Shown here one piece after another: positions 55,765 through 64,000 of a stretch of DNA of 64,000 bases. The notes under the pieces were generated by a model that saw only the letters and a program-made list of their open reading frames with translations, was not told the origin of the DNA and ran no database searches. Source of the DNA: Chaetomium olivaceum (Eukaryota; Ascomycota; Sordariomycetes; Sordariales; Chaetomiaceae); assembly GCA_039881045.1 (NCBI GenBank), contig JAYWVB010000070.1:62001-126000 (forward strand). Direction: 5' to 3'. Numbering within the stretch: position 1 is the stretch's first letter; the number at the start of each line of letters is the position of its first letter. Position numbers and translations under genes: made by a program.

Positions 55765-56523
55765 AGGCTGTGGCAGACAAAAGTCGAGATACCCACCCAC
55801 ATACGAACACCTGCCTTCATTACATGACCACGCATCAAGGTCATTGGCTAGCCATGCAGCTTACGGCGGTGCCATATGAGAAGGAGAAGACGCCACTCAG
55901 TTTTGGTATATCACTAGTCTCCGTTTTGGCCTATGAAAAACGAGAAGCAATAATATTGCGACATCCAGGTATAACCTCAACCCTCTGCTCACATCAGAGC
56001 AACCCATTTTGAACAGAGAAACAGATTGCTAATAACCATCGTTCAGCTCAACTTCTTCCAAGGGGTTGGATTCGAGAGAGACTGCGGAGCCAAGTGGCAA
56101 AAAATGTGGATGGAGAAGGTTTCGAAGATGGGATGGATGGATTCCTTTTGTGGAGGAAACACTAATAGATACTAAGGTGGATGGAGAACGTGTTGGGGTT
56201 AATTATGGACGAATTTCTTTTGTGGAGGAAAGACTAGGTGATAGATTTCTATTTTTCTATTAGTCCGAGTCATCAAATTTTCAATATGTTATGCCATCCC
56301 CAATTGGTGCTTATTTTGTGACAGGTACTGTGCATACATGTATGTATATAGATACAAAAGCTCTCAAACCGCTTCTTCCTTGTCTTTATATGCAAGCTAG
56401 TTCCGCTTTTCTATTATCTACTTAGGTCTGGGATACTCACCTAAGTGTTTGTTTTAAAACTGATTTATCGAAGTCATTCATAAAACACCATGGCAACGGA
56501 CTTTTTAGACAACTATAATTACT
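55765..56523. other. Intergenic spacer
   Basis: 3' regions of the two convergent genes. A short direct repeat occurs: TTCTTTTGTGGAGGAAA-like at about 56145 and 56215. No gene was seen. Confidence 0.45.
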
Positions 56524-57684
56524 CTACTCATCACCAAACTCGACAATAGCCTCCCTAGGGTGCCACCGCGGCCTCGAAATCCGCTCCTTAATGCCACTCA
56601 GCATATCCAGCGCTCCGACGATTCCGTCCACCTCGTCCTCCCTCCCAGCCAGCTCCGCCGCGCGCCGTGCGCCCGCCCCAGCTCTCCAGCTCGCCGCCAT
56701 ACACCCATGCCACTCCACCTTGCGCAAGTACTCCGGTCTCTTCGCCAACTCCTTGATCTTCTTCTGGAACCCTTCCGTGCCCTCCAGTACCCCCAACACC
56801 GCCAACCGATCCCTCTCCCTCTCCAACCCCGCCGGCCATTCCCCCTCACTCCCCAGTATCTGCAACGTCTGAAACGCCTCCAACACAATCATCCACACCT
56901 CCGGATCCATATACCGCCTCATCGCGTTCATCACAGACGTCGTCTGCATGTTGATATTGCCTGCAAACGGATACGCCGCATCCACCGGCCCGCCAAAACA
57001 CTTGCAGATGCCGCCGCTGCCGCGGCTGCTGCCCAGGTCCAGGTCCAGGTCCGGGTCCACCTCGCCCTCCTCCCGCTCCTCCTCCTCCTCCTCCTCCCCC
57101 CTGGGAGCACAGCAGCACCCGCTGACCCTCCTCCCGTCCCCGGCCGCGCGCCCGCCCGTCAGGTTGGTCATGAGCTGCATGTGGGCGCGGGCAAACTCGG
57201 CGATGCTGCGGCCGGCGACGGCGTCGGCGAGCGTGTAGGTGCCCGCGACGCAGAACCAGATCTGGCTCTGCACCAGGTTGAGCGTGTCGTCGTGCGGGCG
57301 GTAGAGCGGCTCGAGGACGCGGTCCAGCGCCGCGTCGCGCGCCCCGGGGCAGTGGAAGTAGAGCGTCGACATGGCGTCCTCGACGTGCACGGGCCGCGCG
57401 TCGGCCGTCGTGCGCAGGTCGATGAGCCCGTGCGTGGGGTTGAAGAAGGCGCGCGGGATGCGCGAGCCGGGCGCGTCGGGCTGGTGTGGGGTGGGGTGTT
57501 TGCGGGTCAGGAGGAAGAGGTAGGCGTCGTGCACGGCTTGGAGGAGCGTCGTTTTGCAGGACTGGCAGAGCGTGCGGGCGTTGCGGCGGATGCTCGACAG
57601 GATCGAGAGCATCTCGAACCGGAACGTGTGATAGGCCGGGTCGTAGTCCGTGACTTGGGCCTCGGCGGGGGTTCGGGGACTCAT
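56524..57684 (-). CDS. Hypothetical fungal protein, about 386 residues
   Basis: Single open frame from ATG 57684. The sequence looks ordered, mostly helical: FRFEMLSILSSIRRNARTLC, TTLLQAVHDAYLFLLTRKHP, MSTLYFHCPGARDAALDRVL, IWFCVAGTYTLADAVAGRSI, VMNAMRRYMDPEVWMIVLEA. The middle has a Glu run and an Asp-Leu repeat (about residues 195-220), next to Cys clusters (SGCCCAP, ICKCFGG). No signal peptide or membrane segment is evident. I do not recognise the family. A strong microsatellite sits directly upstream of the start codon. Confidence 0.7.
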   Translation of the reverse strand: MSPRTPAEAQVTDYDPAYHTFRFEMLSILSSIRRNARTLCQSCKTTLLQAVHDAYLFLLTRKHPTPHQPDAPGSRIPRAFFNPTHGLIDLRTTADARPVHVEDAMSTLYFHCPGARDAALDRVLEPLYRPHDDTLNLVQSQIWFCVAGTYTLADAVAGRSIAEFARAHMQLMTNLTGGRAAGDGRRVSGCCCAPRGEEEEEEEREEGEVDPDLDLDLGSSRGSGGICKCFGGPVDAAYPFAGNINMQTTSVMNAMRRYMDPEVWMIVLEAFQTLQILGSEGEWPAGLERERDRLAVLGVLEGTEGFQKKIKELAKRPEYLRKVEWHGCMAASWRAGAGARRAAELAGREDEVDGIVGALDMLSGIKERISRPRWHPREAIVEFGDE

Positions 57685-57776
57685 GGTGACGGTGATGGTG
57701 ATGGTGGTGGTGGTGGTGATGGTGATGGTGATGGTGATGATAGTGATGATGGTGATGATGGTGATGATGATGGACC
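57685..57776 (+). repeat. (GGTGAT)n-type microsatellite in the leader of the 56524 gene
   Basis: About 90 bases of imperfect GGTGAT, GGTGGT and GATGAT units directly abutting the start codon of the minus-strand gene. On the coding strand this reads as ATCACC and ATCATC units in the 5' leader. Confidence 0.8.
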
Positions 57777-58458
57777 GTGGTCTTGAGTTAGTGGTGAGAG
57801 AGAGGTTTTTGCTGTCGTCGTTGAGGGTTATCGTCTTGGATGATGCGTCACAGGCGGGGGAATGGTCAGCGTCGGGGGGAATAAGAAAAACCAGTTGGCT
57901 TATATGTGATTACACCACAAACGTATACGCTTGTTCCACTCTTTGCCTTGTTCGCAAAGCCTTGGGCTAGCTGAACAATCGCGAGGTCATGTTTACTTAT
58001 TGCCTGATTAGGAAATCTTCCAGGGGCAAACAACAAGCCTTGAACAAAGCATATTGTCTAGCGACAAAGCAAGACTTGAGACAACAGTGACCAAAAACTT
58101 GCCAGTGAGAAAGACGTAGCCGCAATGATTCGTTTTCAATAAGATACGAGCGTGTGGTTGCTGTCACTCTGTGGCACTTGCTTGATAAATATCCTCATAC
58201 TACAAAAAAGGTGGCGAACACCACTGCTCCCATCAAACGTCGTGGCAGCCGGTACTCTGTCCTGTAAAATGCGCTGGCGCTTCCAGAAGAGCTACTGGAC
58301 GTAGGAAGCTGGGGGAGTTCAAAGGTGGGGGCTATAATTGCTGATGTCCTGAGCACCTCAGTTGGGTTGCTACTCAGCGGGGATGTTGTGAACGCGGCTT
58401 GTTGGGCGGACTGGTATTCAGCGGTTAGTGACGTCTTCCCAAAACAACATGAGCTTCC
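57777..58458. other. Intergenic spacer
   Basis: Promoter side of the 56524 gene and 3' side of the Cys-rich protein gene. Nothing else was recognised. Confidence 0.45.
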
Positions 58459-59188
58459 TTAACTAGAACATACAGTCAAGAAAGCCCTTGCGGTGGGACA
58501 GGAACTATAGGCGGCCCAGGTTGAAACGTTTGCCGGACGGCGGAAGCATTGGTCTTCGAGGGATTTACAGACGGCCTCTTTCGCCACGATGTCGAGATCA
58601 CAGCGGCAACTGCTAACCAGGGACTCGGCGGTCGCGCAGTTGCCCATCGTGTATGACCAGCTTCTGCACATGGTGTTCGCTTGTCCACATACCTCGGGGC
58701 GGAAGATCTCGGTGGCGAGAGTTACGGTCGGCGTGGTGATATGCTCCGTAGTTCTGGTGCTGCAGAGTCTGTTCCAGATGGAGATTTGCTCTTCCCCGGT
58801 CTCATCATATTCGTCGGTCAGAGCGCAGTTACGCATTTCCGCGTTGCATCTATGCAGGGTGATAGTTAGACAAAGAAGCCCCAGCAAGTTGTCTACAGCC
58901 CACTAGAGCCCAATAGTATAGGTAGGGGACTACTTGCAGAATCATCAGCGAGTATTGGTCTTGATTGCAGTAGCAAGAATAGTCAGGGGGGTCTTTGGCG
59001 GTGATCTGCGGGCCACAGCTGCTCATCATACTCAGTTGTGATATGCAATACCCATTGAAGGTCTGGTTTGGGTCCAAGCATTCAATGGATGCCGTTCCTT
59101 GCGCTAAGACCCGCCCAGAAAAGAAAGGTAGCAGGAGCGGGATGCAAGCGGCGACAGCAGAAACCTGAACTGCCTGAACGATACTCAT
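58459..59188 (-). CDS. Secreted Cys-rich protein of unknown family
   Basis: Exon 1 (59188-58934) begins with a signal peptide (VSAVAACIPLLLPFF...VLA) and gives a Cys-rich stretch with ECLDPNQTFNGYCISQL, SSCGP and DYSCYCNQDQYS. Exon 2 (about 58849-58459) gives CNAEMRNCALTDEYD, VCGQANTMCRSWSYTMGNC, SSCRCDLDIV and DQCFRR, then a stop. The intron has a good branch and acceptor (CTAAC...CATAG), but the joined frame is off by one base with the visible donor (GTAGTC). The splice model or the sequence is therefore imperfect. About 18 cysteines suggest disulfide bonding. It could be an apoplastic or cell-wall protein; no function is claimed. Confidence 0.6.
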
Positions 59189-59690
59189 GATGTCCGGAGC
59201 GAGCAAGAATCGCGGCTCGAGGATGGAGTGACTGGGTTTGTAAAGAGAGGCGGGAATCCAAGATAGAGATGGAAAGGCTAGAGTATGATAATGAGATGAC
59301 AGACAGGGCCGAATTGATACAAGCACTAAAAACAAGAACTAATTAACCGCGAGGCGGTGGGAAATGCATACCCCTGAACGAGGTGGCGCAGAGCTGAAGT
59401 GGGGGTTGCCAGTCTGCAAACCAACCTTAAAATGAGGTCGGTTTCCTCGAAGCCAAGACTCTGTCAAGTTGCTCATTAGTTTGGGTTGCAGTAAACGGTG
59501 GCTGGTGTCAGGGATCGGCGATAAATTCCCCCCGTGGTATTGTAGCCCCGCCGTCCTTTATGCATCACCTCGCCATCATGAAGATGAAGTGATAATTAAA
59601 CCTCTATCAACGCGCTTCACCCGGACCCATGAGGCACCCCTGAGGTCGTCCCTTCTTGGTCCCATCATCGGTCTTCAGTGGCTACGAAAC
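59189..59690. promoter_or_regulatory. Divergent spacer between Cys-rich protein and DUF3433 genes
   Basis: Contains both promoters. The downstream frame is open for 222 bases before the chosen ATG at 59691 but has no earlier in-frame ATG, so this part is probably leader. Confidence 0.4.
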
Positions 59691-61604
59691 ATGGCCATCG
59701 TCAGATCGTCGCCCAGACGGTGGGAGTATGCAGCGGCGCGGGATCCGTGCTTCTCTGCCTTGGTCGCGGTACATATCGCCATCATCATCACAGTCGCCAT
59801 TCTCACTTACATCTCTAGCCACCAGCAAGGTATTGTCACTCTCCCGGATAGCTCTCTTACCGACTCCGGCGAGATATGGTCTCTCCCGTTGCTGTGGACA
59901 TCGATCCCGACCCTAGTCATGACGCTTCTCGCCCTGGCTGTGTCGTCCACCATCTATGCCGTCCGGGACAGACAGCCTTTCGCCGACATGGCCCTCAAGG
60001 ACGGCTCCACACTCGACAAGACGCTCTTACTCGACTACCGCACCACCTTCGGAGCGTTTCAGTGGATTAGGGCCGCTAGAAACGGCCACTGGCCTCTGAG
60101 CCTGTCCTTACTGTCAGCCATCTTCCTCTCCGTTGCCGTGCCTCCCCTCTCCGCCCGCCTCTTCACCGAACAACTCATCAGCCGCGAGGCGCCTACCCTC
60201 CTACCCATCACCCACCGCCTCAACCTTTCCATGTTCTCCTACACCAGCCAGCTCGGCGACAGCCCACACCTAATCGACTGGAAGCCCCTCTTCGAACTCA
60301 CCACCGCCGTCGGCCTCTTCAACGCGACCCCGCCGGCCTGGTCCGACACCTCCTTCGCCTACGAGCACTTCACGCTGCCCCCACCACCACCGCCATCCCC
60401 CAACCCCAACACCAACACCAACACCAACACCAAACCCAACTTCAACCTCATCCGCGCCCACGTAACCGCCTACACGGCCGACGCCGACTGCCGCGTCCTG
60501 GAGGACTTCACCGCCCACCGCGACGCGCAGACGGGCTTGTTCTCCCTGCGCGGCACCGACCGCGGCTGCGCGTTCGCGATGGAGCGCGCCACGCTCAACG
60601 TCGAGCCGACGGATGCGAACCCGCAGCCGGTCGTGTTCGGGACCTATAGCACGCGGCGGTGCGGCAAGGCGGCGGGGGGCAGTCGGTTGGTGGTTGTTAG
60701 CGGGCGTGGGGGCAGAGAAGGGGCGGGTAGTGGCGGGGTGGATGGGGTGGTGGGGGAGCTCGGGGTGGTGTCGTGTATGACGGGGTATTTGCAGGTTGGG
60801 GGGTTGTTGACGGTGAGACCGAGGGGTGGTGGGCAGGCGCCAGAGATCGTGTCGTTTCAGCCGACGGCGGAGTCGGTTGTTACTAGCACGGGCAGTAACG
60901 CGAGCGTGTGGAGTCTGCAGGAGGAGTTTATGCTGGATGTGCTGGCGTTTAATCCGAATGGGCGCTGGTTGACGACCGAGTTTGGGAATGTGGTGCTTTA
61001 CCGTGCGGTGGCGAGCAGACAGGGACTTGCCGCGGTGCTGGACCCGGCCGCGGCTGTTGATCTGCCCTCGCAGGACGAGCTGATTTTGGCGTTGAGGGCT
61101 ACGTTGCGGCAGGTTCATATTGCAGCCGTTGCGAATGTCCTCATGCGCCCCGTGGAAGGGGGTGACGATGGCAATGCCACGACGATGGGCTCCGTATCGT
61201 GGTCCGAGCCACGACTGGTGGTTGTGCCCTGGGCTGCAGCTGTGGTTCTTGCCCTGTTATGTATATCTCTAATTTGCTGTCTCTGGTCGTGGATTCACGT
61301 CCGCTGCCACCCTACTATCTTGTCAGAGGAGCCTGCCGGGCTACTAGGCCACCTCGCCGTGTGGTATCCCACCCTGATAAGCGCGCACTTGCAACCAGTC
61401 GATCAGATGATGAGAGATGCGTTCGATGATGTTGGGCCGGACGGCTATGCTAGCGGGGTGAGCCACTTGAAAAAGAATTGGAATACTGATACGGCCCGTT
61501 GCGTCGCCGTGAACGACGATGAGGGTAATGCGGTATTGGTAGTGTCTGGTCTTGACAAAAGAATTACAACTGCTGAGTCTGAAGCATTAATAACAAACTA
61601 GCAG
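59691..61604 (+). CDS. DUF3433-type polytopic membrane protein
   Basis: Single exon of about 636 residues from ATG 59691 (MAIVRSSPRRWEY). Hydrophobic segments are visible at about 22-42 (ALVAVHIAIIITVAILTYIS), 65-87 (LLWTSIPTLVMTLLALAVSS), 137-157 (LSLLSAIFLSVAVPPLSARL) and 511-538 (VVPWAAAVVLALLCISLICC). The motif LDKTLLLDYRTTFG after the second segment is typical of the fungal DUF3433 family. A large extracytoplasmic region lies between segments three and four. It carries a Pro run and an (Asn-Thr)n repeat (60400-60440), and NAS/NAT sequons near the end. Function is unknown. Family members are fungal plasma-membrane proteins. Confidence 0.75.
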
Positions 61605-62664
61605 GAAGGCGAATCAAACGCAATTTTTGGCTTCATTTTGAACATACGGGTTACCTAAAGCTGACCAACAGTCCGGCCGATTTTCATGGTCGGTGGCATC
61701 TTACGCTGTTCCTTCTGAATATTTGAGCGTCATGAACGAGTGCTGGAATCCGCTCAAAGTGAAGCTATTTCCGTTTATGGATACAATGAAGGTTGACCGT
61801 GCATCGGGAGTAGCCAGTGCTTTGTAAATCGCTCGGACGAAACGGGCACGTAGGATAGTGTTCTCGGTGTAGAGTTCTTTACACCCAGAGACATTCTGGG
61901 TAAAAATGGGGTACTCGTAATAAAAGAAGTGTACAGGCCCCGTATAGGCATTCTCAAAGTCAATTGACCGACGAGCCTAGGGCCTGCACCATTTCTTTTA
62001 TCTCGAGGAAGAGAGTGTTTTATCCATCGAATCGGCGTAGATTAAGTAAAAGGGTGGCTGGATGTATATAGCGCGGCCGTTAAGGGCAAGTAACCGCTGG
62101 AGTTCATTTTGAACTTAATGAAAGAGATCTTTAAGCTCGGACGACTCAACCGATTCGGTAGATACGAACGACAGCAGGTATTCCTCTACCAACTAAAACG
62201 GGCCTTTGGGTTGCTCAAGATAGGGGCTGATGAAAAGCCCAACCCCGTGTTCCGAATTATCCAGAGATCTAATCTAGTTAAATTTGAGTAAAGCAAGTTG
62301 GGCAATAACCAAAGCGATCTGGGAGAGAGCCGATTTCTTATATCCCACTAACAAACTATCCTATAGTTTGCTCCATGATTACCGTACCTGCTGAGGCCTT
62401 GGCAAATGTTGTGAAACAACCTAGACTGCCTAGGTACGTACGTAAACCGAAACAGTGTTTATTTGATTTCAGAGAGACATACTACGGAAGTCTCCAAAGT
62501 ACCTACATGCCTAAAATGCTAATGTCTCCTTCGAGTGAAGAGGAATGAACTAACAGCAACCCCACCTTGACTGATAGGACATAATGTTTGACGCTGCGGC
62601 CAGCAGGATTCAAACTCAAACAAGATTCCCTAAAGTTACCTAAGTAATTCTATCTTTCACAACG
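61605..62664. other. Intergenic region
   Basis: No coherent reading frame. A tRNA T-arm-like word (GTTTGAATCC on the minus strand near 62600) is present without a complete tRNA fold. Confidence 0.4.
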
Positions 62665-63153
62665 TCACAAACAAGCCAGATCTTCTTTCTTTTTGGCGCC
62701 GGGGTCATGGGAATGGCCAAGACGGAATCGGTCACTGCCAGTGCACCCTCGCTTGAGTAGGTGTTTGACAGTCATACGACCAGCCGTCGAACCGAATTTT
62801 TGGAGGATGTTGTAAATCCCATTCTTGATCTTGGGCCGAGCCGCCCTCAGACGAAGATAAGCCTCGTCGCTATCGAGGGGCGATAGGTAGTCCTGTCTGT
62901 TTAACCAAATCTTCCGACACCATCTCCACGCCGGTATCGAAATGATGGCATACCCCGTGGCTCTAGGCTCAAGGACTGGTACCTATCACCACGGGGGTGG
63001 CTAGCGAAGGGGAAAGGGAGGGGCGGTGACGCGCTGACGCGGAATTTGACGTTGGAAACGTCGATTCCTAAGGCGGCTTTCGGACAAGTCCGAGGCCTCA
63101 GTGCGGCGAGTTTTCTTTCGCCGCTTGAATCGGAGGCGCAAGCGATTGGGCAT
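62665..63153 (-). CDS. Candidate small basic protein gene, two exons
   Basis: The ATG at 63153 opens a very basic exon (MPNRLRLRFKRRKKTRR) to 63031. A GTCACC donor and a GTGATAG acceptor at 62983 give a 48-nt intron that keeps frame. The second exon (62982-62665) holds DYLSPLDSDEAYLRLRAARP and YNILQKFGSTAGRMTVKHLL before a TGA. The total of 146 residues is divisible by three without correction. The second exon's composition is protein-like. I recognise no family, and the donor is weak, so it may also be a relic. Confidence 0.3.
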
Positions 63154-63779
63154 CTTGTCTGAGCCCTTGTGCTCTGGGTGGAACAGGAAAGGAGTCGTGG
63201 CTTTGTCGGGTCGGGTGTGACTCGGATGGGGACAAGCCCGCCTCCGCCGCCGAGTTTCACCAGAATGTGACCGCCTTCCTCGGGTCAGGTGTGCCGGCAT
63301 GTGACCCGATGGATTATGTCCGTTGATTGTTTGGGGTTGAGATTTGTTTGATGCCTGAGCAATGTTGGGATATGGTAGGGAATTTCACGGGCACAGGGGT
63401 GCGTGCCAGGCTCGCGTTTTCTCTAACCTTGGAGTTGTAACTGCAATCAACAACGCGCTCTGTTCTTGGAAGAACCACGGCAGATTCGTAAAGAGACCTC
63501 TTTTGCTGCTGTTCAATGAAAATTAGACAGGTATCATAACACCAGCCTCGGTCAAGCACTCCAACCGTCGCTGTAACGACGTGTCACGTTCACATATCGG
63601 CATTGCCCAGATTCCGAAGAGTCAATGTTGGTTTCATCTTATTCTTTTATAGGATAGGAACCCACAACCACGTCAAGATGGGCAGATAGCCTGCCCCAGC
63701 CTCATCATCCGTCACTTAAAATCTCCACACAAAACCCAATAACAACAATCCCTCCTTTCACATATCACATCCCACACAA
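63154..63779. other. Intergenic region
   Basis: 3' region of the gene entering from the right edge. The last 100 bases are C/A-rich (ATCACATCCCACACAATC). No other feature was seen. Confidence 0.4.
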
Positions 63780-64000
63780 TCACAGGCTCTCCGGCGCCGG
63801 TGGCGCCGTCCCAAGCGGAATCGGCCACCGCACTTTAAACCCCGGCGGCAGCGTCGGCGGCGGCGCGAGCTCCTTGTAAGCACCCTTCCTCCGCCTCGCA
63901 CCACCATCAGTAGCCGCTGCCGCTGCCGCTTCCGCCGGCCCGGTAGCAGCAGCAGGCGGTGGCGTGGCCGTCCTTTTTCGGGCTGGGGCTGGGTCTGGGG
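63780..64000 (-). CDS. C-terminal part of an unknown protein (5' end outside window)
   Basis: An open frame enters at the right edge and ends with TGA at 63782-63780. The visible ~73 residues are Pro/Ala-rich (RKRTATPPPAAATG and an Ala run). A more distinctive end follows: ARRRKGAYKELAPPPTLPPG, then FKVRWPIPLG and a PAPESL terminus. Such disordered Pro/Ala tails with a short conserved end occur in nuclear proteins, but no family can be named. Confidence 0.55.
   Translation of the reverse strand, partial: PDPAPARKRTATPPPAAATGPAEAAAAAATDGGARRRKGAYKELAPPPTLPPGFKVRWPIPLGTAPPAPESL

Noticed and set aside
56560..57786. Plus-strand open frame of 408 codons
   Set aside because: Antisense shadow of the 386-residue minus-strand gene; it is Arg/Val/Gly-rich without any motif and runs into the microsatellite.
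62590..62620. tRNA T-arm-like word on the minus strand
   Set aside because: The flanks do not complete a cloverleaf and no A-box lies at the right distance.
1..64000. CRISPR arrays, bacterial operators, riboswitches, viral genes
   Set aside because: Nothing of the kind was seen; the gene structure is fungal throughout.

Overview
The window is nuclear DNA of a filamentous ascomycete, most likely a Sordariomycete (Sordariales-like). Genes are interrupted by short GT-AG introns (about 46 to 95 nt) with CTAAC-type branch sites. The protein families are typical of such fungi: Clr5/ankyrin proteins, a Kre9/KNH GPI protein, DUF2235, DUF3433, a BYS1-type secreted protein and a reducing PKS-NRPS. No bacterial operons, CRISPR arrays or complete tRNA genes were seen.

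Layout. 0-1.3 kb: 3' part missing of an ankyrin gene (minus). 4.5-5.1 kb: GPI-anchored cell-wall protein. 6.3-7.0 kb: unknown acidic protein. 7.5-9.9 kb: DUF2235 hydrolase-like gene (minus), divergent from an aldo-keto reductase (11.2-12.3 kb). 12.6-13.0 kb: kinase-like relic. 13.4-15.1 kb: FAD-dependent aldonolactone-oxidase-like enzyme. 15.9-27.6 kb: an 11.7 kb PKS-NRPS megasynthase gene (minus), KS-AT-DH-cMT-(inactive ER)-KR-ACP-C-A-T, without the usual C-terminal reductase/Dieckmann domain. 29-31.5 kb: decayed gene fragments, one resembling polytopic membrane proteins of meroterpenoid and indole-diterpene clusters. 31.8-32.5 kb: BYS1-like secreted protein with a 13-nt exon. 33.3 and 34.0 kb: two diverged copies of a repeat, one with a RIP-like transition pattern. 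34.8-43 kb: three tandem minus-strand genes (splicing factor RSE1, OHCU decarboxylase, unknown His-Gly protein). 47.4-50.5 kb: acyl-CoA thioesterase, a candidate tRNA-derived SINE and COX4. 51.1-51.7 kb: DUF4604. 53.8-55.8 kb: a clear Clr5 + ankyrin gene. 56.5-57.7 kb: unknown protein. 58.5-59.2 kb: secreted Cys-rich protein. 59.7-61.6 kb: DUF3433 membrane protein. 62.7-63.2 kb: weak small-gene candidate. The window ends inside another minus-strand gene.

How they fit together. The PKS-NRPS, the FAD oxidase and the aldo-keto reductase form a plausible minimal secondary-metabolite locus. No trans-enoyl reductase, P450, transporter or transcription factor is recognisable nearby, and the megasynthase lacks a release domain. 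The remaining genes are housekeeping or general fungal genes.

A recurring oddity is that several otherwise conserved genes (PKS-NRPS, AKR, DUF2235, OHCU decarboxylase) contain one-base frame breaks, some in C/G runs, and the essential splicing factor RSE1 has an in-frame TAA. Consensus errors in the assembly are the simplest explanation, but this cannot be settled from the sequence alone.
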